Source: Bacteroidota bacterium
GTDB lineage: Bacteria; Bacteroidota; Bacteroidia; Flavobacteriales; Flavobacteriaceae
Direction: 5' to 3'
Length of the DNA stretch: 64,000 bases
Assembly: GCA_023434025.1 (NCBI GenBank)
Contig: JAEYTL010000056.1
Coordinates: 1-64,000 of the forward strand
Under the pieces are notes generated by a model, which had not been told where the DNA came from, did no database searches, and worked only from the letters and a program-made list of their open reading frames with translations. Below, piece by piece: positions 8,404-15,944 of this stretch (position 1 is the stretch's first letter; the number at the start of each line of letters is the position of its first letter). Position numbers and translations under genes: made by a program.

Positions 8404-9201
8404 ATGAAATCAATTTTACTATTTTTGTTTATCCCTTTTATATTTTACGCCCAACCCACCCTCCTCTCCTGGAACCTGTCCAACCTCGGCTCTGCCAAAT
8501 CCGACAGTACCCTTGTTTTTATCGTTAGTCAAATTAAAAATTACGACATCGTGGCCTTACAGGAAATTGTGACTAATCCAAGCGGGCCGCAAACAGTAGC
8601 CTTACTTGCGGATAAACTGAACCGCACCGGAAACAAATGGAACTATGTTGTTAGTGATCCGACCAGCAGCAGTGCTTACAAAACCGAACGCTATGCTTTT
8701 TTGTGGCAAACTACCAACGTGCAACTCATTGGCCAACCGTGGCTTGAAAAAAGATATGCGTTGGAAATCGACCGCGAACCGTTTTATGCCACGTTTCAAT
8801 ACCGTGACAAACAATTTACCGTGGCTAACTTTCACGCCATTACCAAAAAAAGACAACCCGAAACGGAGATTAAATATTTCAAATTCTTACCGGAACAATA
8901 CCCTGATTTAAACCTGCTGTTTGTGGGCGATTTCAATTGTCCGGAAACACATACGGTATTTAATCCGTTGAAGAAAATGGGCTATACTTCCGCTTTTGAA
9001 AATCAGAATACCACATTACGGCCCCATTGCATTGAGCAGGACTGTCTGGCTTCGGCCTATGACAATATTTTTTATCCTGCTCAAAAAATAAGGATCAGCA
9101 GGCAAGGCATCATCCCTTTTTATGAACACTTTGATTCACTTGACCAAGCCCGGAAAATATCCAATCATGTTCCTGTCTGGATTCAATTTGACTTACATTA
9201 A
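8404..9201 (+). CDS. Secreted endonuclease/exonuclease/phosphatase (EEP) family protein
   Basis: Signal peptide (1-16, ending FYAQP) followed by a DNase I-like fold: LLSWNLSNLG (first catalytic Asn), IVALQEIV (metal-binding Glu), NFHAITKK (His), LLFVGDFNCPE (Asp/Asn pair) and the C-terminal SNHVPVWIQF (catalytic His, replacing SDHxP). All key positions look intact, so it should be an active Mg-dependent hydrolase outside the cytoplasm. DNA, RNA or phosphoester substrates cannot be separated by sequence. A 12-bp gap to the lipoprotein gene downstream suggests co-transcription. Confidence 0.85.
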   Translation: MKSILLFLFIPFIFYAQPTLLSWNLSNLGSAKSDSTLVFIVSQIKNYDIVALQEIVTNPSGPQTVALLADKLNRTGNKWNYVVSDPTSSSAYKTERYAFLWQTTNVQLIGQPWLEKRYALEIDREPFYATFQYRDKQFTVANFHAITKKRQPETEIKYFKFLPEQYPDLNLLFVGDFNCPETHTVFNPLKKMGYTSAFENQNTTLRPHCIEQDCLASAYDNIFYPAQKIRISRQGIIPFYEHFDSLDQARKISNHVPVWIQFDLH

Positions 9202-9213
9202 TCATTTTAGACT

Positions 9214-9618
9214 ATGAAACAATTACTACACGTTTGGTTAATTTTACTGTTAATCACAGGCAGCTGCCGAAAAGAAAGCCCGGAAAACAGATCGGATACT
9301 GCCATTAAACCGTTTTATGCTCCTTCCACCGTTTTGGAGAAGCCTGAGGCTGAACCTACCTATCATGAAGATACGGCTACCCAATATAAATACCGCCTTG
9401 GTCACTCGGGCGGTTATACCTATAACTATGACGTATCCGGTCAGGATAAGAACGGCTATACCGTTAGCGGTAACATCACGATTAAGGATAAATATGGCAA
9501 CGGAAAACTGACCAATCAGGAAGGTGATGTTTTTAAGGTCACCGTAGAATGGATCGGATACGGCAAACTGCTGGCCAAAGATGAAAAAAACAATGAATAC
9601 ATTTTACATACCGAATAA
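9214..9618 (+). CDS. Small lipoprotein of unknown function
   Basis: A 134-residue lipoprotein with lipobox LLLITGSC (Cys 18). The second half looks like a small beta-sheet domain: YKYRLGHSGGYTYNYDVSGQDKNG, then GNITIKDKYGNGKL and KVTVEWIGYGKLLAKDEKNNEY. The RxGxxGxYxYNYxVxG stretch is shared by short Bacteroidota proteins I cannot name. It follows the EEP gene by 12 bp. Confidence 0.65.
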   Translation: MKQLLHVWLILLLITGSCRKESPENRSDTAIKPFYAPSTVLEKPEAEPTYHEDTATQYKYRLGHSGGYTYNYDVSGQDKNGYTVSGNITIKDKYGNGKLTNQEGDVFKVTVEWIGYGKLLAKDEKNNEYILHTE

Positions 9619-9637
9619 AACAGTATATTTATACACT

Positions 9638-9795
9638 GAAGTGGTTTAAATTTTTTCAATTGGCTGCAAAATGGTCTTTTTCTCCCAAATTTCACCTGTT
9701 TTTTACTCCGTAACTCTGTTATGCAGTGCAAAAAAGCTAAAATTTGGAAAAAAAATCCCTACTTTTCGCTTCAATCAAAAAGTTTAAACCACTTC
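9638..9795. mobile_element. MITE-like element, 158 bp, with 3-bp target duplication
   Basis: Terminal inverted repeats GAAGTGGTTTAAA (9638-9650) and TTTAAACCACTTC (9783-9795) are perfect over 13 bp, and similarity continues inward (T-runs, then CAAATTT against AAATTTG). The flanks carry ACT on both sides (9635-9637 and 9796-9798), which looks like a 3-bp target duplication of the ANT type made by some IS5-group elements. There is no transposase inside, so this is a non-autonomous element. The right end stops directly before the ATG at 9799. Confidence 0.65.
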
Positions 9796-9798
9796 ACT

Positions 9799-10008
9799 AT
9801 GAAAAAATTACTTCTTATCTTGCTTTTCCCACTCCTTTCCGGCTCCGGAATGGCGGAGGAAGTATATATTTGCAACAGTAAAAATGCCACCAAATACCAT
9901 AAAAAAGAGTTTTGCCGCGGTTTGGGAGCCTGTAAAAAGGAAACCAAAAAGGTTACCTTACAGGAAGCAAAAGACAAAGGGCTGACCTTGTGCGGCTGGG
10001 AAGATTAA
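9799..10008 (+). CDS. Small secreted Cys/His protein, Ada-like zinc-ribbon pattern
   Basis: 69 residues with signal peptide (MKKLLLILLFPLLSG, to about residue 20). The mature part follows the pattern VYICNSKNATKYHKKEFC, then VTLQEAKDKGLTLCGWED: a short beta strand, a YHxxxxC pair, an EAKxxGxxxC ending. This is like the small Ada-type metal-binding domains often found next to nucleases, though the last Cys of the usual CxxC is replaced (CGWE). The frame is open for 26 further codons upstream, but those lie within the MITE; the signal peptide picks 9799. Confidence 0.7.
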   Translation: MKKLLLILLFPLLSGSGMAEEVYICNSKNATKYHKKEFCRGLGACKKETKKVTLQEAKDKGLTLCGWED

Positions 10009-10038
10009 AAGAATGTTTTTTAGGATAATCAACATAAC

Positions 10039-10629
10039 ATGAACTACTACTTACTGCTTTTACTTCTTTTTTTTAACCAAGACGGCTTTTCCCAACAAAA
10101 AATACGGCAAGGTAATTTTAAAAACCTGAAGGGTATTTCAAGCTATACCGTCACCTTTGACTATTCGGATCTGCAAGTGCATGGTTTTGATTCGGAAGAG
10201 GCTTTTCTGAAAGAAAAAATGGAAAAAAGAGCCCACAAAGAAGGTGAAGCCGAAAAGTTCAGAGCCGACTGGTATGCCGACCGTTCAGCCAAATATGAGC
10301 CTCAATTTATAGCATACTTTAATCGGCGGTTTGAAAACGGAGAAATTTCTGTGACCAACAACAACCAGAGTGAACACACCATGCACATCAAAACTACCTG
10401 GATTTATCCCGGTTATAATGTAGTCGCCGGAAGTGAACCTGCCAAAATCAGTGCAGTCATTACCATCTTTGAAACCGGCAACCCTGCCAATGTTTTATTG
10501 CAAGTAGAATTTACTCGCTCAATTGGTTTAGAAGGCGGTACTTTTGATTTTGATCAGGGCTACCGCATTGCCGGGGCATATGAAAAATTAGCCAAAAATA
10601 TGGCCATGCAGTTAAAAAGAATTTTATAA
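10039..10629 (+). CDS. Secreted protein of unknown function
   Basis: A 196-residue protein with signal peptide (1-18, ending GFSQQ). Contains KNLKGISSYTVTFDYSDLQVHGF, a charged helical segment with KADWYADR-like sequence, and TWIYPGYNVVAGSEPAKISAVITI with an EGGTFDFDQGYRIAGAYEKLAKNMA ending. I have seen this type in Bacteroidota as an uncharacterised envelope protein. It is 30 bp after the small Cys/His protein and 30 bp before the serine hydrolase gene; likely one transcript. Confidence 0.65.
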   Translation: MNYYLLLLLLFFNQDGFSQQKIRQGNFKNLKGISSYTVTFDYSDLQVHGFDSEEAFLKEKMEKRAHKEGEAEKFRADWYADRSAKYEPQFIAYFNRRFENGEISVTNNNQSEHTMHIKTTWIYPGYNVVAGSEPAKISAVITIFETGNPANVLLQVEFTRSIGLEGGTFDFDQGYRIAGAYEKLAKNMAMQLKRIL

Positions 10630-10659
10630 ATTAGTCCAATATAACAACTCCACTCTACC

Positions 10660-12048
10660 ATGATTATGAAAAAAACAAGCTATATTTTTCTGCTTTTTGT
10701 ACTGCCTTTTACCGTCTTTGCTCAAAAAAACCAAAGTGAACGGTTAGACAGTTTATTCACTGCCTTACACCAAAATAAAGCCTTTAACGGAAATGTTCTG
10801 ATTGCCGACAAAGGCAATATCCTGTTTGAAAAAAGTTTCGGAATTGCAAACGAAACAACGGGACAACCACTCAATCTGCAAACTGTATTTGAACTCGCTT
10901 CAGTTTCCAAACAGTTTACGGCTATGGGAATTGTGTTGCTGGCCAAACAAGGGAAATTGAACTACGATGACAGGATGGCGAAGTATATACCGGAACTGGG
11001 ATTTTACGGCGATATTACCATTCGCCAGTTGCTGCATCACACAGCTGGTCTACCCGATTATATGGAACTGTTTGAACAACACTGGGACAAAACAAAGTTT
11101 GCGGTGAATCAAGACATTGTTGATCTGATGGCTACCTATAAACCGGCCGTACTTTTTCAACCTAATGAAAAATATGAGTACAGCAATACGGGCTATGCCC
11201 TGTTGGGTCTAATTATTGAAAAAGCATCTAAAAAACCTTTTTCAAAATACCTGAAAGACAACCTTTTTACGCCTTTAAAAATGAAAAACACGTTGGTGTA
11301 CAGAAGCCGTTATGCTCCGCAAAAAATAGATAACTATGCTTTAGGCTATGTGCAGGACAGCCTGGGAAAAAAAGTAACAACCGACAGTTTTGGCAAAACC
11401 TTTTACACCTATTACCTCGATGGTATCGTGGGCGACGGCATGGTGAACTCGACTCTGGGCGACCTGCTTTTGTGGGACAGAGCTTTGTATACCGACAAGC
11501 TGGTGAATGCCGCTGATAAAGCCCTTATCTTTAATGCTGTGAAAACCACCAATGGCGAAGAAACGAACTATGGTTTTGGCTGGGCTATTGCTCAAAAGGA
11601 AAAATATGGTAAAATTGTTAATCACTCCGGAAGTTGGGCCGGTTACATTACTTTTATCGAAAGACATACAGATTACGACAAAACCATTATTCTCCTGCAA
11701 AACAACCAAACGATGTTAACCGTGCTACCAGTGAGCGATGTGCGGAAAATACTGTATAACGAAAAAACCGAGAGCCACAACCTAAAAACTGTTACACTGA
11801 CCTCAGATGACTTAGACCGTTATTTAGGTGTTTATGCAAGTGAAGGGTTTCCGTTAAAACTCACCATTTTTAAAAATGATACTGTTTTGATGACACAGGC
11901 TACGGGACAAGGAGCCATTCCGATGACAGCTTATGAAAACCATACGTTTACGTTTGACCCGGCTAATATTACGCTTATTTTTAATCCGGATGAAAAAACA
12001 GTACACTTAAAACAAGGCAAAATGGAGGTACTCTTTAAAAAAGAATAA
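10660..12048 (+). CDS. Secreted serine hydrolase, class C beta-lactamase fold
   Basis: Signal peptide (ending TVFAQ) and a beta-lactamase domain (about 28-360). The catalytic SxxK is S81-V-S-K84 in FELASVSKQFTAMG; the Tyr motif is YEYSNTGYALLG and the third motif is NHSGSWAGY (HxG). A C-terminal lipocalin-like extension (about 380-462) is common in this group. Most such proteins in Bacteroidota are D-aminopeptidase, esterase or PBP-like hydrolases, not resistance enzymes. An alternative start lies two codons inside (10666). Confidence 0.85.
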   Translation: MIMKKTSYIFLLFVLPFTVFAQKNQSERLDSLFTALHQNKAFNGNVLIADKGNILFEKSFGIANETTGQPLNLQTVFELASVSKQFTAMGIVLLAKQGKLNYDDRMAKYIPELGFYGDITIRQLLHHTAGLPDYMELFEQHWDKTKFAVNQDIVDLMATYKPAVLFQPNEKYEYSNTGYALLGLIIEKASKKPFSKYLKDNLFTPLKMKNTLVYRSRYAPQKIDNYALGYVQDSLGKKVTTDSFGKTFYTYYLDGIVGDGMVNSTLGDLLLWDRALYTDKLVNAADKALIFNAVKTTNGEETNYGFGWAIAQKEKYGKIVNHSGSWAGYITFIERHTDYDKTIILLQNNQTMLTVLPVSDVRKILYNEKTESHNLKTVTLTSDDLDRYLGVYASEGFPLKLTIFKNDTVLMTQATGQGAIPMTAYENHTFTFDPANITLIFNPDEKTVHLKQGKMEVLFKKE

Positions 12049-12467
12049 ATCAACTGTTTAAATTTGTGAATAGAGTGTTCTCTTCAGCACAGGTTTGTCC
12101 GTTTTAATCTCCTACATGCAATAACCTTTACGCTATTGTCTTCTAAAGCAGAGTTGCTTTTCACCCCGGGTTCTCATACTTTTTCAGTAAGAGCTCGGGG
12201 TAAAAATTATCTGGTTAGCTTTCGTCTTATTTTCACAAAAAACTATATCCTCAAAATAAAGCCAACACAAGTTAAGAAAATTAAACCAAGAACTCCTTAA
12301 AAACAAATTTGTTCAATTTCACGCTCAACTAATTTTCATATTCAACTCATTTTTAACCTGTTAAATTCCCGAATCACACACTACATCATTAGTAAATTAA
12401 ATTGCTTCCCTTTAATTTTACCCTGTCAAAAGGCTGAATAAAGCAGTTCTGCTAAAATGTATTAACC
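12049..12467. other. 419-bp gene-free stretch with one long hairpin
   Basis: No gene seen. A long imperfect hairpin spans 12158-12205: TTTT-C-ACCCCG on the left pairs with CGGGGT-AAAA on the right, with a further GGTTCT/AGAGCT inner region. The U-tract is inside the stem, so it is not a clean terminator in either direction, though it could stop transcription from the hydrolase gene. Both flanks are plain A/T-rich spacer. Confidence 0.35.
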
Positions 12468-13961
12468 ATGAAATCAAACTCCACTTTTCAAAACTATTTG
12501 GTTACAGCTATCAGCTATGTTTATATCCTCCTGTTTATATATGCCGCTGTCAGTAAATATATCGATTATGAAAACTTTAGGGTACAATTAGGGCAGTCTC
12601 CTTTGTTAGGGGCTTATGCAGAATTTATTGTTTGGAGCATACCGCTTTCAGAAATACTGATAGCTGTTGCATTATCGTTCAGCCGCTTTCAGCGATTGGC
12701 TTTTTTTACCGCCTTTACATTGATGGTTATGTTTACTGCTTATATCTACATTATTCTTCATTACAGTTCTTTTGTTCCTTGTTCATGTGGTGGTATACTT
12801 GAAAAAATGAGTTGGAACGGACATTTATTTTTCAACCTTGTCTTTATTTTTTTGGCCCTAATTGCCATTTTTATCAAAAGCCAAAACCTTCATTCAACCC
12901 GAAAAACCATCACACAAGTCATCGTGCTTGGTGTGGCGGGAACGGTCTCGGTCATCGTTCTGTTCTTCTTATCCGAAAACAGCATAAAGTATCACAACGG
13001 ATTCATCCGCAGAATTCCCCATAGCCCGGTTAATCTGCTGAAAGGAATTTCGCTGGAACACAATTCCTATTACATTGCCGGTTATGCCAACGGAAAAATT
13101 TACTTAGGCAATAACACTGCTCCCAAATATATTTTAGCTGTAGACAGCAGCCTGACTCACCAACAGGCTTTCCGCCTTAATCAGGACAACTATCAATTCC
13201 CGTTTGCTTCAGCTCAAGTTCAGATAAAAGAGGGTTATTATTATTTTGCAGACGGAACCGTTCCCGTGATTTACCGTGGAAAAATAAATGATTGGAACGG
13301 CAAACCCATTTACAATGGTACCACTAAATTTTCAATTTACGAAGTTATCGACACCGTCCGGTTTACTGTCCGGGCTTTACATCCTAAAACAGGAAAGAAC
13401 TGCTTGGCTTTGATTGATGTTGAAAACAACAAAATCTTTCATCCGAATCATGATTTACTGGAAAAGCAGATCGATGGTATTTTTGATACGGACGGATTGT
13501 TAAGTTACAATCCTAAATTAAACACTGCTGTTTACACCTATTATTACCGAAACCAATATCTTTTGACCAGCCCTAGATTTGACAGTATTGTTCGCCTTAG
13601 AACCATCGATACACTTAAACAAGCTGATTTAAAATTCGCTCACCTCAACCAAGGACGGACAAAAAAATGGGCAACCCAACCCGAAAAAATTAATACTTAT
13701 GCTACTACTGCCGGTAATTTTCTCTACATCAAATCAAAACGGTTAGGTAAATATGACCGTCCTGATATGCTGGAACAAGCTTCTATCATTGATGTTTACC
13801 GACTGGACAACAACAGTTATCAATTCAGTTTTTACTTTTATCATCACAAAGGAGAGGAAATCAGAAGCTTCAAAATATATGATGATCTGCTTGTAGGTTT
13901 AACCAAACAATATTTGGTCGTAGGTCGTTTTAAAAAAGAACGGTTTAACCCGTTAGACTAA
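12468..13961 (+). CDS. MauE/DoxX-type membrane protein with long extracytoplasmic domain
   Basis: Residues 1-160 hold four to five membrane segments of the MauE/DoxX type (YVYILLFIYAAVSKYIDY at the start), with the Cys pair PCSCGG (about residues 104-109) that is expected to pass electrons to thiol carriers. Residues 170-497 form a soluble, beta-rich domain on the far side of the membrane, perhaps a propeller (YYIAGYANGKIYLGN, YQLRL-like repeats). This fusion recurs in Flavobacteriaceae beside small DUF6520 proteins, and one follows here at 14047. Its substrate is not known. Confidence 0.75.
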   Translation: MKSNSTFQNYLVTAISYVYILLFIYAAVSKYIDYENFRVQLGQSPLLGAYAEFIVWSIPLSEILIAVALSFSRFQRLAFFTAFTLMVMFTAYIYIILHYSSFVPCSCGGILEKMSWNGHLFFNLVFIFLALIAIFIKSQNLHSTRKTITQVIVLGVAGTVSVIVLFFLSENSIKYHNGFIRRIPHSPVNLLKGISLEHNSYYIAGYANGKIYLGNNTAPKYILAVDSSLTHQQAFRLNQDNYQFPFASAQVQIKEGYYYFADGTVPVIYRGKINDWNGKPIYNGTTKFSIYEVIDTVRFTVRALHPKTGKNCLALIDVENNKIFHPNHDLLEKQIDGIFDTDGLLSYNPKLNTAVYTYYYRNQYLLTSPRFDSIVRLRTIDTLKQADLKFAHLNQGRTKKWATQPEKINTYATTAGNFLYIKSKRLGKYDRPDMLEQASIIDVYRLDNNSYQFSFYFYHHKGEEIRSFKIYDDLLVGLTKQYLVVGRFKKERFNPLD

Positions 13962-14046
13962 TACATTATTGATATCGGCCGATGTCACAGGGGAAGATCG
14001 AAAACCTGTACAAAAGAGTAGATCATCATTTTAAATTTTTTAAATT

Positions 14047-14325
14047 ATGAAAACAATGAATTTCAAATCGTTTTTACCGTTATTGTTAATGGTTGTTGCC
14101 ATAACCAGTGCATTTGCTCTTCACCATGAAGGTAAAGAAATTACTGCCGTTGCAGAAATCGGATGGATTGATCATCCACTGCCCTGTCAAATTCAAGAAA
14201 CCTGTGAAAATGAAGGAGGCGAAATCTGTACTGTAATGTACCAGGGAGTAGAACGTCAAGTCAAAGGAAAATTCAGCTCTACCGATCTTTCCTGTGACAA
14301 AATATTGACCCGAACTCCAAATTAA
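14047..14325 (+). CDS. DUF6520-type small secreted protein
   Basis: 92 residues with N-terminal signal peptide (MNFKSFLPLLLMVVAITSAFA). The mature part has four Cys: PCQIQETCENEGGEICTVMY, then LSCDKI, likely forming disulfides. This small family commonly follows MauE/DoxX-type genes in flavobacteria; the spacing here is 85 bp. A partner of the membrane redox protein upstream is plausible but unproven. Confidence 0.7.
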   Translation: MKTMNFKSFLPLLLMVVAITSAFALHHEGKEITAVAEIGWIDHPLPCQIQETCENEGGEICTVMYQGVERQVKGKFSSTDLSCDKILTRTPN

Positions 14326-14331
14326 AAAAAG

Positions 14332-14365
14332 AAGAAGCCGTCTCAAACTTTAGAGACGGCTTCTT
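14332..14365. terminator. Bidirectional terminator between DUF6520 gene and queA
   Basis: Thirteen-bp perfect stem AAGAAGCCGTCTC / GAGACGGCTTCTT with an 8-nt loop. On the minus strand it is followed by a T-rich run (TCTTTTTTT), so it mainly ends the queA transcript; the plus-strand side is weaker. It lies between two convergent genes. Confidence 0.85.
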
Positions 14366-14393
14366 AAGTATTTCAAGCCTGAATCAGGTTACG

Positions 14394-15443
14394 TTAAATA
14401 ATCAACATCGCATCGCCATACGAGTAAAACCTGTATTTTTCTTTGATGGCTTCTTCGTAGGCTTTTTTCATCAGATCATGTCCGCAGAAAGCTGATATCA
14501 TCATCAACAGCGTTGACTTTGGTGTATGAAAATTGGTAATCATACAGTTGGCTATACTAAAATCGTAAGGTGGGTAGATAAATTTATTGGTCCAACCTTC
14601 ATACGGATTTAAGGTCTTGGCAGATGAAACGGAACTTTCAATGGCTCTCATCGATGTAGTTCCTACACAGCAAACTCTTTTTTTATTGTTAATGGCATTA
14701 TTTACAACATCACAGGCTTGCTGCGTAATGATGAGCTCTTCTGAGTCCATTTTGTGTTTAGACAAATCTTCAACCTCAACCGGATTAAAGGTTCCAAGTC
14801 CGACATGAAGTGTTACTTCTGCAAAATCAACTCCTTTAATCTCCAGTCTCTTCATGAGATGTTTAGAAAAATGCAACCCGGCAGTTGGAGCTGCAACAGC
14901 ACCTTCTACTTTGGCATAAATGGTTTGGTATCGCTCTTCATCTTCGGGAGTTACTTCTCGGTTGATGTATTTTGGAATGGGTGTTTCACCCAATTCCGTA
15001 AGTTTGTTGCGAAATTCGTCATATGATCCGTCATATAAAAAGCGTAAAGTTCTACCCCTCGAAGTGGTATTGTCAATTACTTCAGCCACCAACGAATCAT
15101 CATCTCCAAAATATAATTTATTTCCAATTCGTATTTTACGGGCAGGATCCACCAAAACATCCCAAAGACGTTGCTCCGCATTTAGTTCACGTAATAAGAA
15201 CACTTCTATTCTAGCTCCTGTTTTTTCTTTATTCCCATATAAGCGGGCAGGAAAAACTTTGGTGTTATTCATAATCATTACATCGCCATCATCAAAGTAG
15301 TTAATGATGTCTTTGAACAATTTGTGCTCAATTGTTTTGTTCGCTCTGTTAACCACCATCAAACGTGACTCATCACGGTTTTCAGCAGGATATTCAGCCA
15401 ATAATTCTGTTGGAAGATTGAATTGAAAATTAGATAATTTCAT
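14394..15443 (-). CDS. queA: tRNA preQ1(34) S-adenosylmethionine ribosyltransferase-isomerase
   Basis: QueA moves the ribosyl part of SAM onto preQ1 in tRNA to make epoxyqueuosine. The full 349-residue length is present with family signatures: FNLPTELLAEYPAENRDESRLMV at the start, MNNTKVFPARLYG, GAVAAPTAGLHFSKHL, VTLHVGLGTFNPV, GTTSMRAIES and NFHTPKSTLLMMISAF. Single gene with its own promoter (15502-15509) and terminator (14332-14365). Confidence 0.95.
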   Translation of the reverse strand: MKLSNFQFNLPTELLAEYPAENRDESRLMVVNRANKTIEHKLFKDIINYFDDGDVMIMNNTKVFPARLYGNKEKTGARIEVFLLRELNAEQRLWDVLVDPARKIRIGNKLYFGDDDSLVAEVIDNTTSRGRTLRFLYDGSYDEFRNKLTELGETPIPKYINREVTPEDEERYQTIYAKVEGAVAAPTAGLHFSKHLMKRLEIKGVDFAEVTLHVGLGTFNPVEVEDLSKHKMDSEELIITQQACDVVNNAINNKKRVCCVGTTSMRAIESSVSSAKTLNPYEGWTNKFIYPPYDFSIANCMITNFHTPKSTLLMMISAFCGHDLMKKAYEEAIKEKYRFYSYGDAMLII

Positions 15444-15462
15444 AGTTTAGAATTTAACATTC

Positions 15463-15509
15463 AGAATTCAGTAATTAAATGGGCTGAATTCTTAACGGCT
15501 GCAAATATA
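15463..15509 (-). promoter_or_regulatory. queA promoter and 5'-UTR hairpin
   Basis: Minus-strand TATATTTG (15502-15509) with TTG about 21 bp upstream matches the Bacteroidota promoter. Just downstream lies a perfect 9-bp inverted repeat AGAATTCAG / CTGAATTCT (15463-15471 and 15484-15492) with a 12-nt spacer. It would form at the very 5' end of the mRNA or serve as an operator. It does not look like a preQ1 riboswitch. Confidence 0.5.
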
Positions 15510-15604
15510 CGATTGCAAAATAGGCGTTGTCAAGTAAAAAACAGTTTATTTTTAAAACCTGTCTTAAACCTGACAACACCCGTAAAAAAACTATTAAAAA
15601 ACCA

Positions 15605-15937
15605 CTACTTTCCCAGTTTACTCATTAATTGAACTTTGTTGTGCATTTCTTTGGAAGCAACAAGAATCAAAGCTCCTTTTTTGCCTTTGTCATAGTAATG
15701 CAACTTGTCGCCCTCTTCCATTTTTATGGTTGTGGTGGCATTTTTGGTCAGCGAATAACTTCCACCACTTCCGGCGTTGATTACTTTTATTTCTTCGCCA
15801 GTATCATTTTTGATTTTTATATCTAATTTTTCGGCAACAATATTAGTTGGATTTACTTTGTAAATGAATTTTTTGGGCAAAGCATCAAAAGACATTAATC
15901 CAAACGATAGAACTGAAATAATGATTATTTTTTTCAT
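15605..15937 (-). CDS. Small secreted protein of unknown function
   Basis: 110 residues with a signal peptide (MKKIIIISVLSFGLMSFDA). The mature part is basic and beta-rich (LDIKIKNDTGEEIKVINAGSGGSYSLTKNATTTIKMEEGDKL). I recognise no family. It starts 7 bp after the stop of the LamG T9SS gene and is probably co-transcribed with it, so it may be an accessory or periplasmic partner. Confidence 0.6.
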   Translation of the reverse strand: MKKIIIISVLSFGLMSFDALPKKFIYKVNPTNIVAEKLDIKIKNDTGEEIKVINAGSGGSYSLTKNATTTIKMEEGDKLHYYDKGKKGALILVASKEMHNKVQLMSKLGK

Positions 15938-15944
15938 ATTAGTT

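Noticed and set aside
12158..12205. Intrinsic terminator after the serine hydrolase
   Set aside because: The A and T runs pair with each other within the stem, so there is no free U-tract on either strand. Kept only as a hairpin.
15463..15509. preQ1 riboswitch before queA
   Set aside because: The palindrome is not followed by the A-rich pseudoknot tail, and queA (which uses preQ1-tRNA) has only a simple inverted repeat upstream.
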